A stretch of 13,578 nucleotides of DNA. Origin: Sulfuritalea sp. (lineage in GTDB: Bacteria; Pseudomonadota; Gammaproteobacteria; Burkholderiales; Rhodocyclaceae). Below the pieces are notes generated by a model that ran no database searches, was not told the origin of the DNA, and saw nothing but the letters and a program-made list of their open reading frames with translations. The stretch spans positions 1-13,578 of the forward strand of contig JAIPCS010000084.1 of assembly GCA_021738105.1 (NCBI GenBank), read 5' to 3'. Below are positions 1 through 5,976 of the stretch, piece by piece (within the stretch, counting starts at the first letter, position 1; every line of letters starts with the position of its first letter). The position numbers were made by a program, and so were the translations under genes.

Positions 1-1
1 G

Positions 2-121
2 GTCAGTGAGCAGTGGCTGCTCGACCTGGAGCGCAAGGCCTTCATGGAACTGCTGAACCATCCCAAGACCCAGGAACGCATCATGGGCATGATGCAGACC
101 GGCAAGCCTGTCCGCAACTGA
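2..121 (+). CDS. 3-hydroxyacyl-CoA dehydrogenase / enoyl-CoA hydratase, C-terminal end only (partial)
   Basis: Only the last 39 codons are present; the reading frame is open from the window edge to a TGA at 119-121. The visible tail ([12 protein letters not shown], then [19 protein letters not shown]) resembles, from memory, the C-terminus of the large bacterial FadB-like multifunctional beta-oxidation proteins, which hydrate enoyl-CoA and oxidise 3-hydroxyacyl-CoA to 3-ketoacyl-CoA. No catalytic residue lies in this fragment, so the family call rests on the tail plus context: a thiolase, the next enzyme of the cycle, starts 21 bp downstream on the same strand and is probably co-transcribed. 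A stand-alone enoyl-CoA hydratase is the main alternative, because hydratases also end in a lysine-rich TGKP-type tail. Confidence 0.7.
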   Translation, partial: VSEQWLLDLERKAFMELLNHPKTQERIMGMMQTGKPVRN

Positions 122-142
122 GGCGCAAAGAGGAGAATCGAA

Positions 143-1339
143 ATGAGCAAACAACTTCAAGACGCCTACGTCGTTGCCGCCACCCGCACCCCGATCGGCA
201 AGGCACCGCGCGGCATGTTCCGCAATACCCGTCCCGACGATCTGCTGGTGTACGCAATCCAGTCTGCCATGGCCCAGGTGCCGGGCCTCGATCCGAAACT
301 GATCGAAGACGCCATCGTCGGCTGCTCCTTCCCCGAAGGCGAATCCGGACTCAACATGGCGCGCAATGCCGTGCTGCTGGCCGGCCTGCCCAATACCGTG
401 GGCGGTGTCACCATCAACCGCTTCTGTGCTTCGGGCATTACCGCCGTGGCGATGGCCGCCGACCGCATCCGCGTCGGCCAGGCCGATGTCATGATCGCGG
501 GCGGCGCCGAGTCGATGTCCATGGTACCGATGGGGGGCAACCATCCGTCTGTCAACATGGGCGTGTTCAAGGACGAAAACGTCGGCATGGCCTATGGCAT
601 GGGCCTCACCGCCGAGAAGGTAGCCAACCAGTGGAAAGTGACGCGCGAGATGCAGGATGAATTCGCTCTGCAGTCACACCAGCGCGCCATCGCCGGCCAG
701 CAGGCCGGCGAGTTCGACAATGAGACGACGCCGGTCGAGATCATCGATCGCGTGCCGAACCTCGCTACCGGCAAAGTCGAACTGAAAAAGCGCACCGTCA
801 ATCGCGACGAGGGTGCGCGTGCCGAGTCGACACTGGCTGCATTGGCCAAGCCGAGACCGGTATTTGCCGCCAAAGGTACGGTCACCGCGGGTAACAGTTC
901 GCAAACCTCGGACGGCGCGGGCGCACTCATTCTCGTCAGTGAAAAGATTCTCAAGCAGTTCAACCTGACACCGCTGGCGCGTTTCGTCTCCTTCGCGGTG
1001 CGCGGCGTGCCGCCCGAGATCATGGGTATCGGCCCCAAGGAAGCCATTCCGGTGGCTTGCCGGCTGGCTGGTATCACCCAGGACCAACTCGACTGGATTG
1101 AACTCAATGAAGCCTTCGCCGCGCAATCGCTGGCGGTGATTCAGGATCTCGGTCTCGATCCGGCCAAGGTCAATCCGATCGGCGGCGCCATCGCGCTCGG
1201 TCATCCGCTCGGTGCCACCGGTGCGATTCGTTCCGCGACAGTGATTCACGCCCTGCGCCGGCGCAACCTCAAGTACGGCATGGTGACCATGTGCGTCGGT
1301 ACCGGCATGGGCGCGGCGGGAATCTACGAGCGCATGTAG
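143..1339 (+). CDS. fadA: Acetyl-CoA C-acyltransferase (thiolase)
   Basis: This is a complete 398-residue thiolase, the usual family length. It cleaves 3-ketoacyl-CoA with CoA into acetyl-CoA and a shortened acyl-CoA in the cytoplasm. All catalytic elements are visible: the nucleophilic Cys95 in NRFCASG, the NEAFA motif at 322-326, His354 in GGAIALGHPLGATG, and the second catalytic Cys384 in CVGTGMG. The ATG start is supported by a GAGGAG Shine-Dalgarno sequence about 6 bp upstream and by the normal thiolase beginning (DAYVVAATRTPIGK). It follows the probable hydratase/dehydrogenase gene by 21 bp, the standard fadB-fadA order, so the two very likely form one operon. A biosynthetic acetoacetyl-CoA thiolase (PhaA type) would share these motifs; the gene order favours the degradative role. 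The symbol fadA is assigned by function and context. Confidence 0.93.
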   Translation: MSKQLQDAYVVAATRTPIGKAPRGMFRNTRPDDLLVYAIQSAMAQVPGLDPKLIEDAIVGCSFPEGESGLNMARNAVLLAGLPNTVGGVTINRFCASGITAVAMAADRIRVGQADVMIAGGAESMSMVPMGGNHPSVNMGVFKDENVGMAYGMGLTAEKVANQWKVTREMQDEFALQSHQRAIAGQQAGEFDNETTPVEIIDRVPNLATGKVELKKRTVNRDEGARAESTLAALAKPRPVFAAKGTVTAGNSSQTSDGAGALILVSEKILKQFNLTPLARFVSFAVRGVPPEIMGIGPKEAIPVACRLAGITQDQLDWIELNEAFAAQSLAVIQDLGLDPAKVNPIGGAIALGHPLGATGAIRSATVIHALRRRNLKYGMVTMCVGTGMGAAGIYERM

Positions 1340-1347
1340 TTGTTTCG

Positions 1348-1391
1348 GAAGTGCCCGGTCAGTGGTCGGTGAGCACCGCTGTGGGCACTTC
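1348..1391. terminator. Hairpin between convergent thiolase and tetR genes
   Basis: GAAGTGCCC at 1348-1356 is a perfect inverted repeat of GGGCACTTC at 1383-1391. Inside it AGTGGT (1361-1366) pairs with ACCGCT (1375-1380) with one G-U pair, so the whole element can fold into one long stem with a small internal loop. It starts 9 bp after the thiolase stop and ends 39 bp before the end of the converging tetR gene. Neither side has a run of T, so it is not a textbook intrinsic terminator. It may act as a bidirectional 3'-end structure or work with Rho. Confidence 0.45.
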
Positions 1392-1429
1392 TCGCCAGCA
1401 CCGACTTTTGCGCTGAACGGCCGCCAGTT

Positions 1430-2005
1430 TTACCGCGCTATACGGTCGGCGATCCAGGCTTTCAGTGAGGCCATGTCTGCGGCGAAGCTGCCGCAGCGCA
1501 TCAGCGCTGCGCCGAAAACATAGGCGTAGAGCATGATGCTGCGCGCCTTGGCTTCTTCCTCGTTCAGCCCGCATGCCAGGAACAGTCGGCAGGAGCATGC
1601 AAGGCGCTCGGCATCGACTTCTTCCACCACGGCAATCGCCTGTGCGTCGCGTCGCGCCCAGTTGCGCACGGCGGCCTCGATGGAGATGCCTTTGCGGTTG
1701 CGCGCCGAGGAATACACCTCGATGGTGTGGAGCAGGGCGGCTATCTCGCCGCCGGGCTCTGCCTGCGTCTGTTTGCGAATGTCACGAATGCGGCCTTCCT
1801 TCCAGAACTCCAGCACGGCATTGAGCAGATCCTGGCGATCCTTGAAGTGCCAGTAGAAGCTGCCCTTGGTCACGTTCAGACGCTTGGCGAGGACTTCGAC
1901 GCGCAGGCGTTCGGCGCCGTGTTCTGCAAGAATGGCGATCGCTCCCTTGATCCAGGCTTCCCTGTCGAGCGCGGTACGCGGTGTTTTGACGGTTTTTTGT
2001 TCCAT
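1430..2005 (-). CDS. TetR/AcrR-family transcriptional regulator, probably of the adjacent beta-oxidation genes
   Basis: This is a 191-residue TetR-family repressor. The N-terminal DNA-binding domain is clear: a helix-turn-helix at about residues 35-54 (RVEVLAKRLNVTKGSFYWHFKDR) followed by LLNAVLEFW. The C-terminal two thirds is the helical ligand-binding region and names no ligand by itself. I placed the start at the ATG at 2005 because the peptide from there has normal TetR proportions. A GTG at 2050 would add 15 atypical residues and run through the control region. No convincing Shine-Dalgarno lies before either start. The gene is divergent from etfBA, and two copies of an 18-bp palindrome lie between them, one over this gene's own start codon, which suggests autoregulation plus control of etfBA. 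TetR regulators of fatty-acid degradation (PsrA, and FadP in betaproteobacteria) are known. Whether this one is FadP cannot be settled here. Confidence 0.88.
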   Translation of the reverse strand: MEQKTVKTPRTALDREAWIKGAIAILAEHGAERLRVEVLAKRLNVTKGSFYWHFKDRQDLLNAVLEFWKEGRIRDIRKQTQAEPGGEIAALLHTIEVYSSARNRKGISIEAAVRNWARRDAQAIAVVEEVDAERLACSCRLFLACGLNEEEAKARSIMLYAYVFGAALMRCGSFAADMASLKAWIADRIAR

Positions 2006-2019
2006 ACGGTAGGGTATTG
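2002..2019. promoter_or_regulatory. Putative TetR operator 1
   Basis: CCATACG-GTAG-GGTATTG is an imperfect palindrome. It matches operator 2 (2054-2071) in all 7 bases of the left half and 5 of 7 in the right half, with the same 4-bp spacer. It covers the start codon of the tetR gene on the minus strand and overlaps the -35 box (2017-2022) of the candidate etfB promoter on the plus strand. A protein bound here could block both genes. Confidence 0.55.
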
Positions 2020-2045
2020 AAAACTGGCTCGGTCTGCGGTAGTAT
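2017..2045 (+). promoter_or_regulatory. Candidate sigma70 promoter of etfBA
   Basis: TTGAAA at 2017-2022 (5 of 6 to TTGACA) is followed after exactly 17 bp by TAGTAT at 2040-2045 (4 of 6 to TATAAT). The predicted start of transcription is near 2052, giving a leader of about 100 nt before etfB. Operator 1 overlaps the -35 and operator 2 begins just after the predicted start, the arrangement expected of a repressed promoter. An alternative -10, TAAAAT at 2103-2108, has no good -35 and is less convincing. Confidence 0.5.
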
Positions 2046-2053
2046 CTCACATT

Positions 2054-2071
2054 CCATACGTAACCGTATGG
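2054..2071. promoter_or_regulatory. Putative TetR operator 2
   Basis: CCATACG-TAAC-CGTATGG is a perfect 7-4-7 palindrome, of the size bound by TetR-family dimers. It lies between the divergent tetR and etfB genes. Its centre is 52 bp from that of operator 1, about five turns of B-DNA, so two dimers would sit on the same face of the helix. It falls at the predicted transcription start of etfB. I noticed no further copy elsewhere in the window, though this was a reading by eye. Confidence 0.65.
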
Positions 2072-2138
2072 GCGATCTTTCCGTTCGATGTCGAATTGTC
2101 GCTAAAATGACTGTTCTTTCTTTGCTTAGCCAAAATTT

Positions 2139-2153
2139 AAGGAGACTCGCTTG
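2139..2153 (+). promoter_or_regulatory. Ribosome binding site and TTG start of etfB
   Basis: AAGGAG at 2139-2144 sits 6 bp before a TTG at 2151. The encoded N-terminus ([10 protein letters not shown]) is where ETF beta subunits normally begin, and no in-frame ATG lies close by. The strong Shine-Dalgarno and the family N-terminus together fix this unusual start codon. Confidence 0.85.
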
Positions 2154-2903
2154 AAAATCCTCGTTCCGGTCAAGCGCGTGATTGACTACAACGTCAAGGT
2201 TCGCGTCAAGTCAGACGGCAGTGGTGTCGATCTGGCGAATGTGAAAATGTCGATGAATCCATTCGACGAAATCGCGGTGGAAGAAGCCATGCGACACAAG
2301 GAGGCCGGCGTGGCGACGGAAGTGATCGCTGTATCCTGCGGTGTCACAGCCTGTCAGGAAACCCTGCGCACGGCCATGGCCATCGGCGCCGATCGTTCGA
2401 TCCTGGTTGAGACGGATGTCGAGTTGCAGCCGCTGGCGGTCGCCAAGCTGCTGGCCGCTGTCGCGAAGAAGGAAGCGCCGCAACTCATCATCCTCGGCAA
2501 GCAGGCAATTGACGACGATGCCAATCAGACCGGCCAGATGCTCGCCGCTCTGCTGGGCTGGTCGCAAGCGACTTTCGCCTCCAAAGTAGTGGTCGCGGAT
2601 GGCAAGGCCACCGTGACGCGCGAAGTCGATGGCGGACTCGAGACCATAGAAATCAGCCTGCCGGCAATTGTCACCACCGACCTGCGCCTGAATGAACCGC
2701 GCTACGCCACGCTGCCCAACATCATGAAGGCAAAGAAAAAGCCTCTGGAGAACATCAAGCCAGAAGATCTGGGCGTTGACGTCACTCCGCGTCTGGTCAC
2801 CGTCACGGTGACGGAGCCGCCCAAGCGCAGCGCAGGCATCAAGGTGGCCGATGTCGCGACCTTGATCGACAAACTCAAGAACGAAGCCAAGGTGATCGCA
2901 TGA
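2151..2903 (+). CDS. etfB: Electron transfer flavoprotein subunit beta
   Basis: This 250-residue protein is the small subunit of the soluble EtfAB heterodimer, which takes electrons from acyl-CoA dehydrogenases and hands them to ETF-ubiquinone oxidoreductase. The family features are present in order: the N-terminus [10 protein letters not shown], the AMP-binding segment [14 protein letters not shown] (about 116-129), and the ETF-beta signature [22 protein letters not shown] (155-176). The stretch [20 protein letters not shown] at about 178-197 corresponds to the loop that docks onto partner dehydrogenases. Translation starts at TTG. The stop overlaps the etfA start by 4 bp (ATGA), indicating translational coupling. 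It is the first gene downstream of the two palindromes and is probably controlled by the divergent TetR regulator. Confidence 0.96.
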   Translation: MKILVPVKRVIDYNVKVRVKSDGSGVDLANVKMSMNPFDEIAVEEAMRHKEAGVATEVIAVSCGVTACQETLRTAMAIGADRSILVETDVELQPLAVAKLLAAVAKKEAPQLIILGKQAIDDDANQTGQMLAALLGWSQATFASKVVVADGKATVTREVDGGLETIEISLPAIVTTDLRLNEPRYATLPNIMKAKKKPLENIKPEDLGVDVTPRLVTVTVTEPPKRSAGIKVADVATLIDKLKNEAKVIA

Positions 2904-3832
2904 ACCTCCTCGTCATAGCTGAACACGACAACGCGAGCCTGAAAACCGCGACCCTCAACGCCGTGATGGCTGCCACGAAAATTGGCGGCGAGATTCATGT
3001 GCTCGTCGCCGGGGCAAATTGCGGTGCGGTGGCGGAGCAGGCGGCAAAGGTCGACGGAGTCACCAAAGTCAAACTCGCAGACGCCGCTCATTACGGCGAT
3101 CAGACGGCAGAGAACATTGCCGCCCTGATCGTTGCCAACGCTGCCGGATACACGCACATACTGGCGCCGGCGACCAGCAACGGCAAGAACACCCTGCCAC
3201 GGGTGGCGGCTCTGCTCGATGTAGCGCAGATTTCGGAAATTGTTTCGGTAGTCGATGCCGATACCTTCGTGCGTCCCATCTACGCCGGCAATGCCCTGGC
3301 CACAGTCAAGTCGGCCGACACCACCAAAGTCATCACCGTACGCACCACCGGTTTTGATGCAGTTGCAAACTCGGGCGGTAGCGCAGCAATCGAATCGATC
3401 ACCGCAGGTGCAGATCTGGGCCAGTCGAAGCTGATCGGGCGCGAACTGACCAAGTCGGCCCGGCCGGAACTGGCGGCGGCAAAAATCATCGTCTCCGGCG
3501 GCCGCGGCATGGGTAACGGCGAGAACTACCACGCGCTGCTGGAGCCGCTCGCAGACAAGCTTGGGGCCGCCCTGGGTGCGTCCCGCGCGGCTGTCGACGC
3601 CGGCTTTGTGCCTAACGATTACCAGGTCGGACAGACGGGCAAGATCGTTGCCCCGCAGTTGTATATCGCCGTCGGCATTTCCGGCGCGATCCAGCATCTG
3701 GCGGGAATGAAGGATTCAAAGGTGATTGTCGCCATCAACAAGGATCCCGATGCGCCTATCTTTCAGGTTGCAGACTACGGTTTGGTCGCGGATCTGTTTC
3801 AAGCCGTACCGGAACTCGTCGCGGGTCTTTGA
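2900..3832 (+). CDS. etfA: Electron transfer flavoprotein subunit alpha (FAD-binding)
   Basis: This 310-residue large subunit of EtfAB carries the FAD that receives electrons from acyl-CoA dehydrogenase. The N-terminal domain runs to about residue 185. The C-terminal FAD domain contains [12 protein letters not shown] (199-210), the conserved [22 protein letters not shown] region (234-255) and the ETF-alpha signature [17 protein letters not shown] followed by VIVAIN (254-280). Length and order are typical for bacterial ETF alpha. The ATG overlaps the etfB stop by 4 bp, so the subunits should be made in balance. A GC-rich hairpin and then an acyl-CoA dehydrogenase gene follow 66 bp downstream. 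Nothing looks truncated or rearranged. Confidence 0.97.
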   Translation: MNLLVIAEHDNASLKTATLNAVMAATKIGGEIHVLVAGANCGAVAEQAAKVDGVTKVKLADAAHYGDQTAENIAALIVANAAGYTHILAPATSNGKNTLPRVAALLDVAQISEIVSVVDADTFVRPIYAGNALATVKSADTTKVITVRTTGFDAVANSGGSAAIESITAGADLGQSKLIGRELTKSARPELAAAKIIVSGGRGMGNGENYHALLEPLADKLGAALGASRAAVDAGFVPNDYQVGQTGKIVAPQLYIAVGISGAIQHLAGMKDSKVIVAINKDPDAPIFQVADYGLVADLFQAVPELVAGL

Positions 3833-3841
3833 ACCATTGAC

Positions 3842-3863
3842 GGGGTCGGGCTGGGCCGGCCCC
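3842..3863 (+). other. GC-rich hairpin between etfA and the acyl-CoA dehydrogenase gene
   Basis: GGGGTCGG (3842-3849) pairs with CCGGCCCC (3856-3863), 8 bp with one G-U pair, leaving a 6-nt loop (GCTGGG). No T tract follows, so this is unlikely to be a full terminator. An intercistronic element of this kind can stabilise the upstream etfBA message or trim expression of the downstream gene; that role is inferred. Confidence 0.4.
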
Positions 3864-3898
3864 TGTCGACGAAAGAGAATTGAATTTGGAGTGACAAG

Positions 3899-5689
3899 AT
3901 GAGCAGCTATACCGCGCCGCTGAAGGATATGCACTTTGTATTGACCGAACTCGCAGGCATCGACAAGGTGGCCGCTTTACCGGGTTACGAGGAAGCTGCG
4001 CCAGATGTGGTCGAAGCGATTCTCGACGAGTCAGCCAAATTTACCAGTGGCGTGCTGGCACCGCTCAATGCCAGCGGTGATCAGGAGGCGGCACGGTGGG
4101 CCGACAAGGCCGTGACCATGCCGAAGGGTTTCAAGGAAGCCTACGCCCAGTTTGTAGACAGCGGCTGGAACGCGCTTTCGGGCAATCCGGAGCATGGCGG
4201 CCAGGGTTTGCCCAAGGTGGTTGCGGCGGCGGTGCAGGAGATGTGGAAGTCTTCCAACATGGCATTTTCGCTGTGCCCCTTACTGACGCTTGGCGCCATC
4301 GAAGCGCTGGAGCTTGCCGGTAGCGATGCCCAGAAGGCGATGTATCTGCCCAACATGATCGCCGGCAAGTGGACCGGCACCATGAACATCACCGAGCCGC
4401 AAGCCGGCTCCGATCTCGCGGCCATTCGTTCGCGCGCGGTACCCCAGGGCGACGGTAGCTACCGCATCTTCGGCCAGAAGATATTCATCACTTACGGCGA
4501 TCACGACATGGCAGAGAACACGATCCATCTCGTGCTTGCCCGTACCCCGGACGCGCCTGAGGGCGTCAAGGGAATTTCCTTGTTCGTGGTGCCCAAGTTC
4601 ATGGTGAATCCGGATGGTTCGCTCGGGGAACGCAACGACGCCTATTGTGTGTCGATCGAGCACAAGCTGGGCATCCATGCCAGTCCAACCTGTGTCATGG
4701 CCCTCGGCGATAATGGCGGTGCGGTTGGTACCTTGGTGGGCAAGGAGAATGACGGCCTGAAGTACATGTTCGTGATGATGAATGCGGCACGCTTTGCGGT
4801 AGGCCTGGAGGGACTTGCGATTGGTGAGGCAGCCTATCAACATGCCGTGGCCTATGCACGAGAGCGTGTGCAGGGTCGTGCTATAGAGGGATCGGCGAGT
4901 GGTGTGGCGATCATTCGTCATCCTGATATTCGTCGCATGCTGATGCTGATGCGCTCGCAAGTTGAGGCCATGCGTGCCTTGGCTTATTCCGTCGCCGCCG
5001 CTCACGACGCCGCGGCTCGTCATCCCGATGCTGCAGAACGAGCGCAGAACCAGGCCTTTGTGGATCTGATGATTCCGGTGGTCAAAGGCTGGTGTACCGA
5101 GACCGGAAACGAGTTGTCCTATCTCGGCGTGCAAGTGCATGGCGGTATGGGATTCGTCGAAGAAACCGGTGCCGCTCAGTTTATGCGCGACGCGCGCATC
5201 ACCACCATCTACGAAGGCACGACAGGCATCCAGGCCAATGACCTGATGGGACGAAAGATCGCCCGTGAGGGTGGCGCCACGATCAAGGCGGTGATCGGCA
5301 TGATGCAACAGACTCGCAGCGACGTAATGAAGCGGACGGCCCCCGGGTTTGTTGCCATCGCGGCGGCGCTGGGACGGGGGATTGATGCACTACAACAAGC
5401 AACCGACTATATTGTCTCCGGCTATGGTTCGGATGTGCGTACCGTCGCCGTCGGTGCCGTGCCATTTCTGCGGCTGATGGGCATTGTTTCAGGCGGCTGG
5501 ATGATGGCGCGGGCAGCTCTTGCAGCGCAAGGCCGGATCGACACGGGTGATACCGACCCCTTCTTTCCGGCCAAAATCGCCACGGCCCATTTTTACGCTG
5601 ATCATGTCATGGTGGCTGCGACCGGACTGGCGCAGGAGGTCATTCAAGGCGGTACAAGCGCTTTGAGCCTGGACGAAGCAATGTTCTGA
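3899..5689 (+). CDS. Acyl-CoA dehydrogenase, large (about 600-residue) bacterial type
   Basis: This is a 596-residue FAD-dependent acyl-CoA dehydrogenase, which makes the trans-2-enoyl-CoA that begins each beta-oxidation round and passes electrons to EtfAB. It is longer than the classic 380-400-residue enzymes, with an N-terminal extension (about 1-75) and an extra C-terminal helical domain (about 465-596). This layout is shared with the DmdC and AcdH-like dehydrogenases. Visible motifs are MNITEPQAGSDLAAIRSRAV (162-181) for flavin and substrate contacts, GVQVHGGMGFVEE (410-422) and IYEGTTGIQANDL (437-449), where Glu439 should be the catalytic base. GGAG 7 bp before the ATG supports the start. 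It lies 66 bp after etfA on the same strand, probably in the same operon, and a strong terminator follows. Chain-length preference cannot be read from the sequence. A DmdC-type substrate (3-methylmercaptopropionyl-CoA) is possible but less likely than a fatty acyl-CoA given the neighbours. Confidence 0.93.
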   Translation: MSSYTAPLKDMHFVLTELAGIDKVAALPGYEEAAPDVVEAILDESAKFTSGVLAPLNASGDQEAARWADKAVTMPKGFKEAYAQFVDSGWNALSGNPEHGGQGLPKVVAAAVQEMWKSSNMAFSLCPLLTLGAIEALELAGSDAQKAMYLPNMIAGKWTGTMNITEPQAGSDLAAIRSRAVPQGDGSYRIFGQKIFITYGDHDMAENTIHLVLARTPDAPEGVKGISLFVVPKFMVNPDGSLGERNDAYCVSIEHKLGIHASPTCVMALGDNGGAVGTLVGKENDGLKYMFVMMNAARFAVGLEGLAIGEAAYQHAVAYARERVQGRAIEGSASGVAIIRHPDIRRMLMLMRSQVEAMRALAYSVAAAHDAAARHPDAAERAQNQAFVDLMIPVVKGWCTETGNELSYLGVQVHGGMGFVEETGAAQFMRDARITTIYEGTTGIQANDLMGRKIAREGGATIKAVIGMMQQTRSDVMKRTAPGFVAIAAALGRGIDALQQATDYIVSGYGSDVRTVAVGAVPFLRLMGIVSGGWMMARAALAAQGRIDTGDTDPFFPAKIATAHFYADHVMVAATGLAQEVIQGGTSALSLDEAMF

Positions 5690-5709
5690 TCAGGCACACC
5701 CGCTTTGGG

Positions 5710-5738
5710 AAAAAGGAACCTGCAGGTTCCTTTTTTTT
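5710..5738 (+). terminator. Rho-independent terminator of the etfBA-acyl-CoA dehydrogenase operon
   Basis: A perfect inverted repeat (AAAAAGGAACCTG at 5710-5722 against CAGGTTCCTTTTT at 5723-5735) forms an 11-bp stem with a TGCA loop, and eight consecutive T run from 5731 to 5738. It lies 21 bp after the dehydrogenase stop codon. The A tract on the left side means it could also act on the minus strand. It separates the operon from the cyclic-di-GMP gene. Confidence 0.93.
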
Positions 5739-5820
5739 GATTTTGCACAGCCGGGCGAATGAACCGCGAATTGGTAGCAACCCGGTCTGAGAGAAGCATT
5801 GCAAAGGCTGGACAATCTCA

Positions 5821-5850
5821 GTCTGGCGTCAGACGACCAAGAGTTTGGTC
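5821..5850. promoter_or_regulatory. Two abutting inverted repeats upstream of the cyclic-di-GMP gene
   Basis: GTCTG-GCGT-CAGAC (5821-5834) is directly followed by GACCAA-GAGT-TTGGTC (5835-5850). Both are perfect palindromes with 4-nt centres and nothing between them. They lie 18 bp before the -35 of the candidate promoter at 5868-5897. They may be operators for a dimeric regulator or two small RNA stems. The 5739-5971 region around them shows no plausible gene. Confidence 0.4.
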
Positions 5851-5867
5851 AAACGTGACATTTTTCC

Positions 5868-5897
5868 TTGTGGGTTCGCTCTAACCAAATTCATAAT
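5868..5897 (+). promoter_or_regulatory. Candidate promoter of the GAF-GGDEF-EAL gene
   Basis: TTGTGG (5868-5873, 3 of 6 to the -35 consensus) and CATAAT (5892-5897, 5 of 6 to the -10 consensus) are separated by 18 bp. Transcription would begin near 5904, about 68 nt before the chosen start codon. The -10 is good and the -35 weak, which suggests help from an activator, possibly at the palindromes just upstream. Confidence 0.35.
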
Positions 5898-5976
5898 TGC
5901 ATGACAAAAAGTGGTCTTGCAAGGCCTCCGAGTGCGTACTCTGATGCGAATTCCCCTTGATTCACGATTGCATGAC
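5896..5976 (+). repeat. Direct repeat ATTGCATGAC in the leader of the cyclic-di-GMP gene
   Basis: The 10-mer ATTGCATGAC occurs at 5896-5905, at the end of the candidate -10, and again at 5967-5976, across the chosen ATG. The copies are 71 bp apart. They could be chance or a footprint of a small duplication or regulatory site; nothing decides between these. Confidence 0.3.

Noticed and set aside
2006..2050. A GTG start for tetR at 2050
   Set aside because: It adds 15 residues not typical of TetR proteins and would place the whole -35/-10 region inside the gene; the ATG at 2005 fits the family better.
2702..3697. A 331-codon open frame on the minus strand across etfB and etfA
   Set aside because: It is antisense to two well-supported coupled genes and shows no family motif.
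4280..5308. A 342-codon open frame on the minus strand within the acyl-CoA dehydrogenase gene
   Set aside because: It is fully antisense to a strongly supported gene, has no recognisable domain and a His/Arg-rich composition typical of shadow frames in GC-rich DNA.
5739..5971. A possible riboswitch or small RNA in the gap before the cyclic-di-GMP gene
   Set aside because: Apart from the tandem palindromes and a weak 6-bp pairing (5787-5792 with 5816-5821), I could not match any known riboswitch core, including cyclic-di-GMP classes, and most of the gap lies upstream of the predicted transcript start.
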